From assembly GCF_002080395.1 (NCBI RefSeq), contig NZ_CP020478.1, forward strand, positions 570,886 to 634,885: a stretch of 64,000 nucleotides of DNA. The letters run 5' to 3'. The notes beneath the pieces are model-generated. The model was not told where the DNA came from. It did no database searches and saw only the letters and a program-made list of their open reading frames with translations. The position numbers and the translations under genes are program-made. Of the stretch, positions 1 to 9,429 are shown one piece after another. Source of the DNA: Campylobacter helveticus (GTDB taxonomy: Bacteria; Campylobacterota; Campylobacteria; Campylobacterales; Campylobacteraceae). Every line of letters starts with the position of its first letter. Position 1 is the stretch's first letter.

Positions 1-528
1 CTTATAGCCCCACGAGATGCTAAAATGATGAAAGAGTGTATGGAGTATGCCTATTTTCATCAAGGTCCCTTAGCTTTTCGTTACCCTCGCGGTAGCTTTA
101 TTTTAAATGAGGAATTTATTCCTTGTAAAATTTTTTTAGCTAAGGCGCAGTGGTTGGTTAAAAATTCAAGCGAAGTGGCATTTTTAGGTTTTGGACAAGG
201 TGTAGGTAAGGCGTGGGAGGTTTTGCAAAATTTGGGAGAGGAGTTTGCAAATTTGATTGATTTAATTTTTATAAAACCTTTAGATGAAGCTTTGTTAAAA
301 GAGTTGGCAAGTAAGACTAAAATTTGGTTTGTTTTTAGTGAAAATGTTAAGATTGGCGGGGTGGCGAGTTTGCTTAGGGAATTTTTGGCTAAGTATGATT
401 TGGGGGTAAAAATTATCAGTTTTGAATATGAGGACGCATTTATTACGCACGGAAATTTGAGTAAAGTTGAAGCAAGTTTGAGTTTAGATGTGAAAAGTTT
501 GAGTCGCAGGGTGCTTGATATTATTTGA
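1..528 (+). CDS. dxs: 1-deoxy-D-xylulose-5-phosphate synthase, C-terminal part
   Basis: The reading frame is open from base 1, so only the last 175 residues of this roughly 600-residue enzyme are present; the N-terminal thiamine-binding part lies upstream. DXS condenses pyruvate and glyceraldehyde-3-phosphate in the first step of the MEP isoprenoid pathway. The visible part contains the FRYPRG segment typical of the end of the central transketolase domain, followed by the C-terminal transketolase-like domain. A second MEP gene, ispG, lies at 13.7 kb in the same window. Its position before a PerR-type regulator matches the dxs-perR order I recall from C. jejuni. Confidence 0.93.
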   Translation, partial: LIAPRDAKMMKECMEYAYFHQGPLAFRYPRGSFILNEEFIPCKIFLAKAQWLVKNSSEVAFLGFGQGVGKAWEVLQNLGEEFANLIDLIFIKPLDEALLKELASKTKIWFVFSENVKIGGVASLLREFLAKYDLGVKIISFEYEDAFITHGNLSKVEASLSLDVKSLSRRVLDII

Positions 529-608
529 TAAAAAATATTCTTTAACATAAACATTTTTTAAATAATTTTTTTATATGATTTCGCATAAAACAAATTTAAG
601 GTAAGATT

Positions 609-1025
609 ATGGAACTATTACAAATGCTTAAGAAATATGACCTAAAAGCTACTCCGCAAAGACTTTGTGTTTTAAAAATTTTAAAAAGACACGAGCATCC
701 AAATATTGACGAGCTTTATGCTGAGATAAAGCGAGAATACCCCTCCATTTCCTTAGCTACAGTGTATAAAAATATCAATACGCTTCAACAGCAAGGGTTA
801 GTTGTTGAAATCAATGTTGCTAATCAAAAATCGTGCTATGACATTTACGAAAAAGAACATATGCATATCATATGCACTAGTTGTGGAAACATCGAAGATA
901 AAGATTTTGATGAGATAGAAATGAATGAATATCAAGAAAATCTTGAAAAGAAAATCTCAAATTTGATTGAACATTTATCCGTTTGTGCCTATGTTAAAGC
1001 TTGCAAAAAATGTCAAAAGCATTAA
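609..1025 (+). CDS. perR: Fur-family peroxide-sensing repressor PerR
   Basis: 138 residues, the normal length for a Fur/PerR regulator. The winged helix fills residues 10-80, with a recognition helix around SLATVYKNINTLQQQG. The metal ligands are visible: H84 and H86, the structural zinc pairs C89/C92 and C132/C135, and an additional C126. Placement between dxs and a Cj0323-like gene matches C. jejuni perR, which represses katA and ahpC until peroxide oxidises it. The ahpC gene lies 7.6 kb away with Fur-box-like sequence upstream. The 80-base gap after dxs contains a TATATGAT -10-like element, so it probably has its own promoter. PerR rather than Fur is inferred from synteny and close sequence match. 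Confidence 0.88.
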   Translation: MELLQMLKKYDLKATPQRLCVLKILKRHEHPNIDELYAEIKREYPSISLATVYKNINTLQQQGLVVEINVANQKSCYDIYEKEHMHIICTSCGNIEDKDFDEIEMNEYQENLEKKISNLIEHLSVCAYVKACKKCQKH

Positions 1026-1057
1026 GGGCAAAACGAGCCTTTTGAATAGAGTTTGTC

Positions 1058-2161
1058 GTGTTTTATCCATTTCAAAGAAAATTTTTACTCCAGTCTTTTG
1101 ATTTAAGCTTAAAACAAATTTCAAAGGGTGTTTGCGTAACGACTTTTTACACAAAAATTTCTCCAAAAGAAACTTTAAAATTTCAAAGCCTCGATGAAAA
1201 ATATTTTTTAATTAAAAATGATTTAAGAGAAGAAATCTCTAAAAAAGAATTTGACAAAGCGAAAGAAAAAGCCTTGATGAAGGTGCTTTCTAAAAAAAGT
1301 TATGAATTGCCAGATGAAAAGAAAAGAGCGTTTTTGCAAATTTATAAAGAAGATAGGCTGTTTGTTTTGAAAGTATTTTTTAAAAGCGAGGAAGAGGCTT
1401 GTCGCTTTAAGTGTGATGAGAGATTGCAGCTTTTAAGGGAGCTTGATGAGAGGTTTAATTCTAAAAATTTAATCCTTTATGATTATAAAAAGGCTTTTTT
1501 TGATATTCACACTTGTTTTAATATCATAGGGAAAAATCAAAATTTCACGCTTAATTTCCCTCAATCTTTACACGCAAATGATGGTTTTAGAGTGCTTTTA
1601 TTTTATTTGCTTTGTGGGTTAAAAAGCCAGATGAGAAAAAAATACGATATGGCAGATTTGCATTTTATCGTTTTAAAAATTTGTGTATTTTTGAAAAATA
1701 CAATAAAGCTTTTTGATGCCACAATGGCGCGAAAATTATTAAGTGGATTTGAGAGTTTGGAAAAGAAAATAAAGCAAAATTTAACAAAAAAATATTTTAA
1801 TATCAAACCTTATAGAGATTTATTGAGCGATTTTGAATTGTTTTTGAGAGAGGGAGATTTTTTTAAAAGTGTGGAGAAAGAGAGTTTTTTAAAGACTTTT
1901 GTGGCACACAAATTACGCTTAAAGCTGATTACATTTAAGAAAAATTCTTATAAAAGTTTTTCTTATGAGGAATTTATGGTGCAATGTTTGGAAATTCGTA
2001 TTTTCCTTGAGCATTTTGCTCATTTTTTTAATGATAAAAATTTGCAAAAATTAGCTCTTATTTTCGATGAAAATGTTTTTGTAAAATTTATGAAAAAAAG
2101 AGAAAAAATTTTTAAACTCATCAAAAAAGTAAATAAAAATTTAAAAATTTATAAAGGATAA
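1058..2161 (+). CDS. Degenerate CYTH/CHAD-like protein (Cj0323 type)
   Basis: 367 residues, with a GTG start; an in-frame stop at 1043 rules out a start much further upstream. It is basic, with no signal peptide or membrane segments. The opening FQRKFLL resembles the start of the CYTH (triphosphate tunnel) domain, followed by acidic and basic strands to about residue 130. The helical C-terminal part contains FRVLLFYLL and PYRDLLSDFELF, which look like weakened forms of CHAD-domain motifs. The strict EXEXK motif of active CYTH enzymes is not obvious, so catalytic activity is doubtful. The gene sits between perR and ubiE as in C. jejuni, and its stop lies 5 bases before ubiE, so the two are probably cotranscribed. 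No function is assigned. Confidence 0.8.
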   Translation: MFYPFQRKFLLQSFDLSLKQISKGVCVTTFYTKISPKETLKFQSLDEKYFLIKNDLREEISKKEFDKAKEKALMKVLSKKSYELPDEKKRAFLQIYKEDRLFVLKVFFKSEEEACRFKCDERLQLLRELDERFNSKNLILYDYKKAFFDIHTCFNIIGKNQNFTLNFPQSLHANDGFRVLLFYLLCGLKSQMRKKYDMADLHFIVLKICVFLKNTIKLFDATMARKLLSGFESLEKKIKQNLTKKYFNIKPYRDLLSDFELFLREGDFFKSVEKESFLKTFVAHKLRLKLITFKKNSYKSFSYEEFMVQCLEIRIFLEHFAHFFNDKNLQKLALIFDENVFVKFMKKREKIFKLIKKVNKNLKIYKG

Positions 2162-2166
2162 ATAAA

Positions 2167-2880
2167 ATGCAAAAGCAAGAAAAAATTATAGAAATGTTTA
2201 ATCAAATCGCCCCAACCTATGATAAAGCAAACAGAATTTTGAGTTTTGGTGTAGATGTAAGTTGGCGTAAGAAAGCTTGTAAGAGGGTTTTGGAGCTTTG
2301 TGAAAATGATGATTTAAATATCATAGATGTGGCTTGTGGCACGGGCGATATGATAGAAATTTGGCAAGAAAGCGTTAAAAAATCAGGCAAAAAACTTCAT
2401 CTTATTCAGGGCATAGACCCAAGCTCTGCGATGCTAAAAGAGGCGAAAAAAAAATTTACCAATGTAAAGTTTATCGAGGCTGGGGCGCAAGATTTGCCGT
2501 TAGAAAGTAAGAGCGTGGATATTTTAAGTATAAGCTATGGAATTCGTAATGTGGTAGAAAGGCAAAGGGCTTTGGGTGAATTTGCGCGCGTTTTAAAAAA
2601 TGGTGGAATTTTATTAGTATTAGAATTTACAAAAAGAGAGCGTGGGGGCATTGTGGCGTTTTTTAGAGATTTCTATCTTAAAAATGTTTTGCCAAGTTTG
2701 GGGGGGCTAATTAGTAAAAATAAAGAAGCTTACACCTATCTTCCAAATTCTATTGAGACTTTTTTAAGTCAAGAGGAATTTGGCACAGAGCTTGAGAGTG
2801 TGGGGTTTGAAAACATTGATTTTAAAAGCTTTAGTTTTGGGGTGAGTTCTATGTTTATAGCGAGAAAAAATGACGGTTAG
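2167..2880 (+). CDS. ubiE: Demethylmenaquinone methyltransferase
   Basis: 237 residues, full length for UbiE/MenG. The SAM-binding motif I is visible as DVACGTGD at residues 54-61, and the family signature LSFGVDVSWRKK lies near residues 25-36. The enzyme C-methylates demethylmenaquinone in the last step of menaquinone synthesis; Campylobacter makes the precursor by the futalosine route and has no ubiquinone, so the menaquinone role applies. The stop overlaps the xseA start by 11 bases, showing tight translational coupling. The product is expected on the inner face of the membrane. Confidence 0.92.
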   Translation: MQKQEKIIEMFNQIAPTYDKANRILSFGVDVSWRKKACKRVLELCENDDLNIIDVACGTGDMIEIWQESVKKSGKKLHLIQGIDPSSAMLKEAKKKFTNVKFIEAGAQDLPLESKSVDILSISYGIRNVVERQRALGEFARVLKNGGILLVLEFTKRERGGIVAFFRDFYLKNVLPSLGGLISKNKEAYTYLPNSIETFLSQEEFGTELESVGFENIDFKSFSFGVSSMFIARKNDG

Positions 2881-4033
2881 TCAGTTAAATTTAGCCGCTA
2901 AATCTTTATTAGAGCTTCATTTTAGCAATGTGCTTGTGAGCGGAGAGCTTTCTAAGATAACAATGCACGGCTCAGGACACTGGTATTTTGAGCTAAAAGA
3001 CGAGAGTTCAAGCATTGCCTGTGTGATGTTTAAGGGAAATAACATTCAATTAAATTTTAAGCCAGAGGTTGGAGATTTTTTAGAGCTTGAGGGAAATTTA
3101 AGCCTGTATGCCGAGAGTGGGCGCTATCAATTTATCGCTAAAAATATGAAAAAAGAGGGTTTTGGTGATTTAGAGGCGCGTTTTTTAGCTCTTAAGGAAA
3201 GTCTGCAAGAGGAGGGTTTATTTGACGATGTGCATAAAAAATCCTTACCAAAATTTCCTTTAAAGATTGGTATTATCGCTTCTTTTAGCTCTGCAGCTTT
3301 GGAGGATATGCTTAAAATCATCAAGCAAAAGGGTTATTTTTTAGCTAAGATTTATATTTTCAATGCTCTTACTCAAGGACAAAATGCACCAAATTCTTTA
3401 ATTAACGCTTTAAGAAAGGCTGATAGTGCAAGCCTTGATGTGCTTATTATGGCAAGAGGGGGAGGGAGCAGAGAGGATTTATTTTGTTTTAATGATGAGG
3501 CTTTAGCAAGAGAAATTTTTGCAGCAAAAACACCTATCATTTCAGCCATAGGACACGAGATTGATTATGTAATTAGTGATTTTGTTGCGGATTTAAGAGC
3601 GCCAACGCCAAGTGCTGCCATAGATATTTTATTAGCTTCCAAAGAGGATTTGGAGCAAAGACTTGATTTTGTGGAGGATAAGTTAAAAACGAGTTTTACG
3701 CTCATTTGTAAAAATTGGGAAAATCAGCTTTTCAATTTAGCAAAAATCTTTAAGGCAAATTCTTTACCTTTTGCGATAAGTCAAAAAATGAAACATTTAG
3801 AAAATCTTAAAAAACAATTAGAATTGTTGATGAAAAATAAAATTCAAATCAGTTTTTTAGAATTTGAAAAACTTAAAAATGCATATTTACAGCACGAGAA
3901 TTTTTTTGAAAAAAACAGACATTTAATTTCTCTTAAAAAAAATGGTAAAATAGTGCATTTAGAGGAGTTAAAAAGTGGAGATGTTGTGCTTCTTAGCTCA
4001 CAAAATTTAGAAAAAGAAGCTAAAATTTTATGA
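2870..4033 (+). CDS. xseA: Exodeoxyribonuclease VII large subunit
   Basis: 387 residues, somewhat shorter than the E. coli protein. An N-terminal OB-fold covers residues 1-95 (including [11 protein letters not shown]), followed by the catalytic core with the conserved [20 protein letters not shown]-like block and APTPSAA, then a coiled-coil C-terminal region rich in Lys and Glu. With XseB it degrades single-stranded DNA to oligonucleotides. It overlaps ubiE by 11 bases and ends 10 bases before serC, so the perR-distal genes probably form one operon. Confidence 0.93.
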   Translation: MTVSQLNLAAKSLLELHFSNVLVSGELSKITMHGSGHWYFELKDESSSIACVMFKGNNIQLNFKPEVGDFLELEGNLSLYAESGRYQFIAKNMKKEGFGDLEARFLALKESLQEEGLFDDVHKKSLPKFPLKIGIIASFSSAALEDMLKIIKQKGYFLAKIYIFNALTQGQNAPNSLINALRKADSASLDVLIMARGGGSREDLFCFNDEALAREIFAAKTPIISAIGHEIDYVISDFVADLRAPTPSAAIDILLASKEDLEQRLDFVEDKLKTSFTLICKNWENQLFNLAKIFKANSLPFAISQKMKHLENLKKQLELLMKNKIQISFLEFEKLKNAYLQHENFFEKNRHLISLKKNGKIVHLEELKSGDVVLLSSQNLEKEAKIL

Positions 4034-4043
4034 AAGGATAGAG

Positions 4044-5117
4044 ATGAGAAAGATAAATTTTAGTGCAGGACCTTCGACTTTACCGCAAGAGCTTTTAAAA
4101 GAGGCACAGGAGCAGCTTTGCGATTATAAGGGTTTGGGCTATTCTATTATGGAGATTAGCCATAGGACGAAGATTTTTGAAGAAGTGCATTTTGACGCGA
4201 TGCGTAAGGCTAAAGAGCTTTATGGTTTGGGGGAGGAGTATGAGGTGCTATTTTTACAAGGTGGAGCAAGTTTGCAATTTGCTATGATACCGATGAATTT
4301 AGCAATGGGCGGTGTTTGTGAATATGCAAATACAGGAGTTTGGACTAAAAAAGCGATTAAAGAAGCGCAAATTTTGGGCGTTGATGTTAAGGTTGTGGCG
4401 AGTAGCGAAGAGGAGAAATTTTCGCATATTCCTAAGGTGGAATTTAGCGATAATGCCGATTATGCTTATATTTGCTCTAATAATACTATCTATGGCACAC
4501 AATATAAAAAATATCCAAAGACAAAAACGCCTTTGATTGTCGATGCGTCAAGTGATTTTTTTTCTAGGAAGGTGGATTTTAGCGATATTGCACTTTTTTA
4601 TGGCGGAGTGCAAAAGAATGCTGGAATTTCGGGTCTCGCCTGTCTTTTTATACGCCAAGATATGCTAGAAAGAAGTAGGGCTAAAAATATCCCTAGTATG
4701 CTAAAATACGCTATCCACGCTGAAAACAACTCTCTTTTTAATACCCCTGCGACTTTTGCGATTTATATGTTTCATCTTGAAATGCAATGGCTTTTAAATT
4801 TGGGCGGTTTAGATGAGATAAATAAGAAAAATACGCAAAAAGCACAGCTTTTATATGAAAGCATTGATTTGAGCGAGGGTTTTTACAAAGGACACGCGAG
4901 GAAGGAAGATAGGTCTTTAATGAATGTAAGTTTTAATATAGCAAATAATGAGCTTGAAAGCATTTTTATTAAAGAAGCCGAAGAAGCTGGTATGATAGGA
5001 CTTAAAGGACATAGGATTTTAGGTGGAATTCGTGCGAGTATTTATAATGCCATCACCTTAGAGCAGGTAAAAACTTTGTGTGAATTTATGAAAGCATTTC
5101 GTAAGAAATATGCTTAA
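4044..5117 (+). CDS. serC: Phosphoserine aminotransferase
   Basis: 357 residues, full length. It is a class V PLP-dependent aminotransferase that converts 3-phosphohydroxypyruvate to phosphoserine in serine synthesis. The start [10 protein letters not shown] is a SerC hallmark, and the PLP lysine lies in GGVQKNAG. A good RBS (AAAGGATAG) precedes the ATG. In C. jejuni I recall an L-PSP endoribonuclease gene between serC and fabH; that gene is absent here, and serC faces fabH across a shared hairpin. Confidence 0.95.
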   Translation: MRKINFSAGPSTLPQELLKEAQEQLCDYKGLGYSIMEISHRTKIFEEVHFDAMRKAKELYGLGEEYEVLFLQGGASLQFAMIPMNLAMGGVCEYANTGVWTKKAIKEAQILGVDVKVVASSEEEKFSHIPKVEFSDNADYAYICSNNTIYGTQYKKYPKTKTPLIVDASSDFFSRKVDFSDIALFYGGVQKNAGISGLACLFIRQDMLERSRAKNIPSMLKYAIHAENNSLFNTPATFAIYMFHLEMQWLLNLGGLDEINKKNTQKAQLLYESIDLSEGFYKGHARKEDRSLMNVSFNIANNELESIFIKEAEEAGMIGLKGHRILGGIRASIYNAITLEQVKTLCEFMKAFRKKYA

Positions 5118-5123
5118 TGAGCC

Positions 5124-5147
5124 AAGAAAAGCCAGATGGCTTTTCTT
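5124..5147. terminator. Bidirectional terminator hairpin between serC and fabH
   Basis: Perfect 11-bp stem AAGAAAAGCCA / TGGCTTTTCTT with a 2-base loop, placed between convergent serC and fabH and touching the fabH stop codon. Confidence 0.65.
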
Positions 5148-6132
5148 AGAAATTTTCTCCCCCAAAATGAAGCAGAGCAGACCCCCAGGTAAAACCCCCT
5201 CCAAAGGCATCAAGCAAGATTAAAGACCCCTTTTTTAAGCGTTTTTCTTCATAAGCGTCATTCATCGCCATAGGGATAGAAGCGGCGGAAGTGTTGCCAT
5301 ACTTTTGCACACTAATAACGCATTTTTCATCTTCTAAATTTAGTTTCTCTTGCACGGCTTTAATGATTCTAAGATTTGCTTGATGTGGGATAAATAAGTC
5401 AATTTGTGTGGGGCTAATATGATTTTTCTCTAAAAGTTCTACGACATCATTGCTTAAGGTTTGAACGGCTATTTTAAAAACTTCATTACCTTTCATTTTC
5501 ATCGCTAAGGGTGAGCAAATTTCTACGCTTTTGGAGCGTTCTGTCATTAGCAAATCGCCATATGTGCCATTACTCGCAGTATGCACATCGATGATAGGAT
5601 TTTCCCTATCAAGACTTACAATCCCAGCTCCCGCCCCATCGCCAAAAAGTATGCAAATGCTTCTATCTTTATAGTCCATTATGGAGCTTGCTTTTTCTGC
5701 GCCTATGATGAGGACATTTTTTTTTGCACCGCTTTCAACTAAACTTTTGGCAAGTTCTAAAAGATAGATGAAACCAGAGCAAGCCGCAGATATATCAAAG
5801 GCTGTGATATTTTTTAAGCCCAAATTTGCAGCGATTTTGCAAGCTGTTGATGGCATAGTGAAATAGTCAGGACTTAAAGTCGCTACAAGAATAGCATCAA
5901 TTTCATCTGGCTTTAAATTTGCCCTTTTTATAGCTTTTAAAGCAGCTTTTGTGCCTAAATCGCTTGTATTTTCATTTTCTGCTGCTATTCTTCTTTCTTT
6001 AATTCCCGTGCGACGCAGTATCCACTCGTCACTAGTATCGACCATTTTTTCCAACTCTTCATTGCTAAGTATTTTTTCTGGCACATAAGAGGCGATACTT
6101 TTAAGAGAGGCTTTAAAATTTGGCAAGTTCAT
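5146..6132 (-). CDS. fabH: 3-oxoacyl-[ACP] synthase III
   Basis: 328 residues, full length. FabH condenses acetyl-CoA with malonyl-ACP to initiate fatty acid synthesis. The catalytic triad is visible: Cys in ISAACSGF near residue 112, His in PHQANLR, and Asn in [10 protein letters not shown]. The ATG start overlaps the plsX end by 20 bases, so it is the last gene of a yceD-rpmF-plsX-fabH operon, an arrangement widely conserved in bacteria that links membrane lipid synthesis to growth. Confidence 0.95.
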   Translation of the reverse strand: MNLPNFKASLKSIASYVPEKILSNEELEKMVDTSDEWILRRTGIKERRIAAENENTSDLGTKAALKAIKRANLKPDEIDAILVATLSPDYFTMPSTACKIAANLGLKNITAFDISAACSGFIYLLELAKSLVESGAKKNVLIIGAEKASSIMDYKDRSICILFGDGAGAGIVSLDRENPIIDVHTASNGTYGDLLMTERSKSVEICSPLAMKMKGNEVFKIAVQTLSNDVVELLEKNHISPTQIDLFIPHQANLRIIKAVQEKLNLEDEKCVISVQKYGNTSAASIPMAMNDAYEEKRLKKGSLILLDAFGGGFTWGSALLHFGGENF

Positions 6133-7093
6133 TTTCTATAGCTTTATTGATATTGGCTTCATTAAAGTGAATTGCCTGAAAAATAGCGTTTTTAATAGCC
6201 CTCGAATCGCTTTTTCCGTGACTTATAATCACACAGCCTTTTACGCCAAGTAAGGGTGCGCCGCCATATTCTTGCCAATCAATTTTCTTTTTAAGACGCA
6301 TAAATGAGGGCTTCATTAAAACTGCTCCAAGTTTGGAGAGAAAATTTTGCTTAATGTCGGCTTTTAAAATTCTAAAAATTGCTCCAGCAACGCCCTCGCA
6401 GGATTTTAAAATGACATTACCACTAAAACCATCGCAAACTAAAACATCGACATTTGCGTTAAAAATATCGCGTCCTTCAGCGTTACCGATGAAATTAGGA
6501 ATTTTTTTCATCAGTTGGTGGGTTTCTTTGGTAAGTTCATTTCCTTTGCACTCTTCTTCTCCATTTGAAAGTAGGGCAACTCGTGGTTTTGAAATTTGCA
6601 TTACCTCTCTAGCATAAACTTCACCCATAACGGCGAATTGAAATAAATTTTCGCTTTTGCAATCTGTATTTGCCCCAACATCTAAAAGTAAAGTTGTGCT
6701 TTCAATGTTAGGCATTAAGGTTGCTATAGCTGGTCTTAAAACATTTTGCAATCTTCCAAGTCTAAGCGTTGCCAACGACATACTAGCCCCACTATGCCCT
6801 GCTGAAACTACGGCACTTGCCTTTAAATTTTTAACAAGCTCAATGGCTTTATAAATACTCGTTTCTTTGCGTTTTAAAGCATCGGTAGCATTTTCTTCCA
6901 TAGAAAAAACTTCATTTGCTTCTTCGTATTGGATATATTGCTCTAAATGTTTTGGAATGAGCGGTTTTAATTTTTCAGTCTCACCCACTAAGATGGCGTT
7001 AAAAGGCTTAACATTTAAAGCCTCGATGACGCCTTCTATAATGGGTTTCTCGCCGAAGTCCCCTCCCATTGCATCGATAGCAATGCTTATCAT
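6113..7093 (-). CDS. plsX: Phosphate acyltransferase PlsX
   Basis: 326 residues, full length. PlsX converts acyl-ACP to acyl-phosphate, the donor used by PlsY for lysophosphatidate synthesis. The opening [12 protein letters not shown] and internal VSAGHSGA and [10 protein letters not shown] are characteristic of the family. It starts 5 bases after the rpmF stop and overlaps fabH. Confidence 0.95.
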   Translation of the reverse strand: MISIAIDAMGGDFGEKPIIEGVIEALNVKPFNAILVGETEKLKPLIPKHLEQYIQYEEANEVFSMEENATDALKRKETSIYKAIELVKNLKASAVVSAGHSGASMSLATLRLGRLQNVLRPAIATLMPNIESTTLLLDVGANTDCKSENLFQFAVMGEVYAREVMQISKPRVALLSNGEEECKGNELTKETHQLMKKIPNFIGNAEGRDIFNANVDVLVCDGFSGNVILKSCEGVAGAIFRILKADIKQNFLSKLGAVLMKPSFMRLKKKIDWQEYGGAPLLGVKGCVIISHGKSDSRAIKNAIFQAIHFNEANINKAIENELAKF

Positions 7094-7098
7094 AACTT

Positions 7099-7245
7099 TT
7101 AGTATTCCTTAGTTAGTGGATTAGCACGGTGAGGCATTTTGTAGCTTCCATCTTTGTCTTTCACAGGCATAGGAAGACTAACTTTATAATGTGTTCTGCG
7201 TTTAGCTGCACGAGTTTTGCTAACTCTTCTCTTAGGTACTGCCAT
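7099..7245 (-). CDS. rpmF: 50S ribosomal protein L32
   Basis: 48 residues beginning [20 protein letters not shown], the unmistakable basic start of L32. The protein sits near the peptidyl transferase region of the large subunit. It lacks the C-terminal zinc cysteines found in some L32 forms. A strong RBS (AAAAGGAG) precedes the ATG, and the stop lies 5 bases before plsX. Confidence 0.95.
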   Translation of the reverse strand: MAVPKRRVSKTRAAKRRTHYKVSLPMPVKDKDGSYKMPHRANPLTKEY

Positions 7246-7264
7246 TTTTTCTCCTTTTTAAAAA

Positions 7265-7624
7265 TTAATCTTTTTCGCTGCAAGAATCGCAGTAAAAATA
7301 ATCGCTCAAATAAGCTTCTAACTCTCCCATAGCAACTTCTAATAAATCAATATGAGAGTCAAAAAATTCTATGGTATCGCTTAGTTCGTTTTTAGGGTCT
7401 TTATAAAAACCATCGCTTACCAAAAGTTCCAAATTTTCATCGATACGAAGCTCCATTTCAGCCCCACATCTATCACAAGGTCTATAAACAAAACCTTGCA
7501 TTTTTGCTTGCATTTTTACAAGCTTAGGATTTATTCTGCTTAAGTTTCCTTCAAAAACTATATTTTCAAGGTTTAATTTGAAAGGATAAGCAGTGGAATT
7601 AATCCTAGAAAAAGCAATTTTCAT
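7265..7624 (-). CDS. YceD/DUF177 family protein
   Basis: 119 residues from the ATG at 7624, which overlaps the ndk stop as TAATG; a TTG two codons upstream is less likely. The protein is acidic, with a cysteine pair in RPCDRCGAE near the middle and a second pair in YFYCDSCSE at the end, suggesting a zinc site. YceD proteins are found beside rpmF across bacteria and have been linked to 23S rRNA maturation or accumulation. The position between ndk and rpmF fits that family. Confidence 0.82.
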   Translation of the reverse strand: MKIAFSRINSTAYPFKLNLENIVFEGNLSRINPKLVKMQAKMQGFVYRPCDRCGAEMELRIDENLELLVSDGFYKDPKNELSDTIEFFDSHIDLLEVAMGELEAYLSDYFYCDSCSEKD

Positions 7625-8037
7625 TAGCAAATTTCGTTAGATTTAAAAAAGAACTCAATCTCGATTTTTGCATTTTCTAAACTATCGCTTCCGTGAACGG
7701 CATTAGCATCAATGCTTTCAGCAAAATCCGCTCTAATAGTGCCTGGCTTGGCTTCTTTAGGGTTTGTTGCACCCATTAAATCTCTATTTTTAAGCACAGC
7801 ATTTTCACCCTCTAAAACTGAAACAACCACAGGACCACTAATCATAAATTCCACTAAATCTTTAAAGAAAGGTCTTTCTTTATGCACTGCGTAGAAATTT
7901 TCAGCCTGTTCTTTGCTTAGTTGTAGTTTTTTCATTGCTGCTATTCTTAAGCCGTTGCTTTCAAAGCGGTCTAAAATTTTACCTATAACACCTTTTTTAA
8001 CAGCGTCTGGCTTGATGATAGATAAAGTCTTTTCCAT
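7624..8037 (-). CDS. ndk: Nucleoside diphosphate kinase
   Basis: 137 residues starting [16 protein letters not shown]. The ATG at 8037 is preferred over a GTG two codons upstream because a GGAG lies 5 bases before it. The catalytic phosphohistidine is in NAVHGSDS near the end. The enzyme exchanges gamma-phosphates among NTPs. It is the first gene of a run through yceD, rpmF, plsX and fabH. Confidence 0.96.
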   Translation of the reverse strand: MEKTLSIIKPDAVKKGVIGKILDRFESNGLRIAAMKKLQLSKEQAENFYAVHKERPFFKDLVEFMISGPVVVSVLEGENAVLKNRDLMGATNPKEAKPGTIRADFAESIDANAVHGSDSLENAKIEIEFFFKSNEIC

Positions 8038-8141
8038 AATCACTCCTTAATAAACTTAATAAATAAAACTTGGAATTATACTTGAATTTGTTTATAAGAA
8101 AATTAAACGAAGAAAAGCTAGTCAAAACTAGCTTTAAAAAT

Positions 8142-8426
8142 TTAGGCAAATACGGGAGTATCGCCGTTTCTCATATCACTTGAAATGTTATCTCTGCTTG
8201 GTTGTCCCGAAGCAACTTCGCTCCATACTATGCAACCATCAGTCGGGCAAGCACTTGCACAGGCAGGTTGGTCATTATGTCCTACGCACTCTACGCATTT
8301 GTTAGAATAGACATAGTATCTATCCTCGCCCTCAGGGTTATTTGCATCATCAACAATAGCACTCACTGGGCATTCATCGATGCAAGAACCACACGCGATA
8401 CAACTATCTGTAATTTTTACAGCCAT
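8142..8426 (-). CDS. fdxA: 2[4Fe-4S] ferredoxin
   Basis: 94 residues with two cluster motifs: CIACGSCIDECP (first) and CVECVGHNDQPACASACP, in which a loop is inserted between cysteines. This spacing is typical of the Alvin (Allochromatium-type) ferredoxins found in epsilonproteobacteria. It serves as a low-potential electron carrier, for example with pyruvate and 2-oxoglutarate oxidoreductases. It is divergent from ahpC across a 207-base AT-rich region containing Fur/PerR-box-like sequence; C. jejuni fdxA is known to be iron-induced and involved in aerotolerance. Confidence 0.93.
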   Translation of the reverse strand: MAVKITDSCIACGSCIDECPVSAIVDDANNPEGEDRYYVYSNKCVECVGHNDQPACASACPTDGCIVWSEVASGQPSRDNISSDMRNGDTPVFA

Positions 8427-8500
8427 TTTAGCTCCTTTGATTTTTGATGTTTGGAGGGAATTTTAGCGGTAAAAATCTTAAAAAAATATAATTTTGCCCT

Positions 8501-8547
8501 TTGTTGATAATCAAAAAAGTAGTATTTTTGATAACAATTATTATTTT
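8501..8547. promoter_or_regulatory. Candidate Fur/PerR operator region between fdxA and ahpC
   Basis: Contains TTGATAATCAAAAA and TTGATAACAATTATTATT, each resembling halves of the GATAATGATAATCATTATC Fur box. It lies between divergent fdxA and ahpC, both iron- or peroxide-regulated in C. jejuni. Exact repressor and boundaries are inferred. Confidence 0.45.
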
Positions 8548-8633
8548 TTTCATTTTTTACTTTTTTAAAGCTTTTTAAAGCTTTAAATGATACAATTTTG
8601 CTATCAATAAATTTTATTATTTAGGAGAACAAG

Positions 8634-9230
8634 ATGATTGTTACAAAAAAAGCTTTAGATTTTACTGCTCCAGCAGTATTAGGTAATAATGAGATTGTAA
8701 ATGATTTTAATCTTTACAAAAACATAGGTCCAAAGGGTGCGGTAGTTTTCTTTTATCCAAAAGATTTTACTTTTGTTTGTCCATCGGAGATTATTGCTTT
8801 TGATAAAAGATATGAAGAGTTTAAAAGTCGTGGTATCGAGGTGATTGGAATTTCGGGCGATAATGAATTCTCACATTTTGCGTGGAAAAATACCCCAGTA
8901 AATCAAGGCGGTATCGGTCAGGTAAAATTCCCACTTGTTGCGGATTTGACAAAGCAAATTGCTAGAAATTTTGATGTGCTTTTTGCTGAGGCTGTGGCTC
9001 TTCGTGGCTCATTTTTATTAGATGCTGATGGCACAGTTCGCCACGCTGTGATTAATGACTTGCCACTTGGTAGAAATATTGATGAAATGCTAAGAATGGT
9101 AGATGCTATGCTTTTCACAAACGAACACGGCGAAGTTTGCCCTGCTGGTTGGAATAAGGGTGATGAAGGTATGAAGGCTAATCCTAAAGGTGTGGCTGAG
9201 TATCTTGGCAAAAACGAAAGCAAACTTTAA
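8634..9230 (+). CDS. ahpC: Alkyl hydroperoxide reductase (2-Cys peroxiredoxin)
   Basis: 198 residues. The peroxidatic cysteine lies in DFTFVCPSEI near residue 49 and the resolving cysteine in GEVCPAGWNKG near residue 168, so this is a typical 2-Cys peroxiredoxin. It removes organic and hydrogen peroxide; Campylobacter lacks ahpF and uses thioredoxin as reductant. A strong RBS (TTAGGAG) lies before the ATG. PerR control is likely given the upstream box and the perR gene in the window. A strong terminator follows. Confidence 0.96.
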   Translation: MIVTKKALDFTAPAVLGNNEIVNDFNLYKNIGPKGAVVFFYPKDFTFVCPSEIIAFDKRYEEFKSRGIEVIGISGDNEFSHFAWKNTPVNQGGIGQVKFPLVADLTKQIARNFDVLFAEAVALRGSFLLDADGTVRHAVINDLPLGRNIDEMLRMVDAMLFTNEHGEVCPAGWNKGDEGMKANPKGVAEYLGKNESKL

Positions 9231-9237
9231 TCTTAAA

Positions 9238-9262
9238 AAGCCTCTTTTGGAGGCTTTTATTT
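9238..9262 (+). terminator. ahpC terminator
   Basis: Stem AAGCCTC / GAGGCTT followed by a T-rich tail (TTATTTAATT), starting 8 bases after the ahpC stop. Confidence 0.8.
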
Positions 9263-9382
9263 AATTCTACAAATTTTCACCCATTTAATCTTTTAAATTT
9301 CTGCAAATTTTTTAACTTATCTTCAAAATATTTTCCAAACAAGCTTTTGCATTAACTTAAATTAAATTTAAGTAAAATTTAA

Positions 9383-9393
9383 GGGGGGGGGGG
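9383..9393 (+). repeat. G11 homopolymer in a promoter region
   Basis: Eleven consecutive G residues, directly followed by TATCAT (9394-9399), a plausible -10 element for the gene at 9430. Length changes would alter promoter spacing. Poly-G tracts of this length are hypervariable in Campylobacter. Confidence 0.85.
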
Positions 9394-9429
9394 TATCATA
9401 TCAGTTTTATTTTACTTTTAGGAGGTTTT

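Noticed and set aside
81-554. Long minus-strand frame opposite dxs
   Set aside because: It is the antisense of a clear dxs coding sequence with typical Campylobacter codon use on the plus strand.
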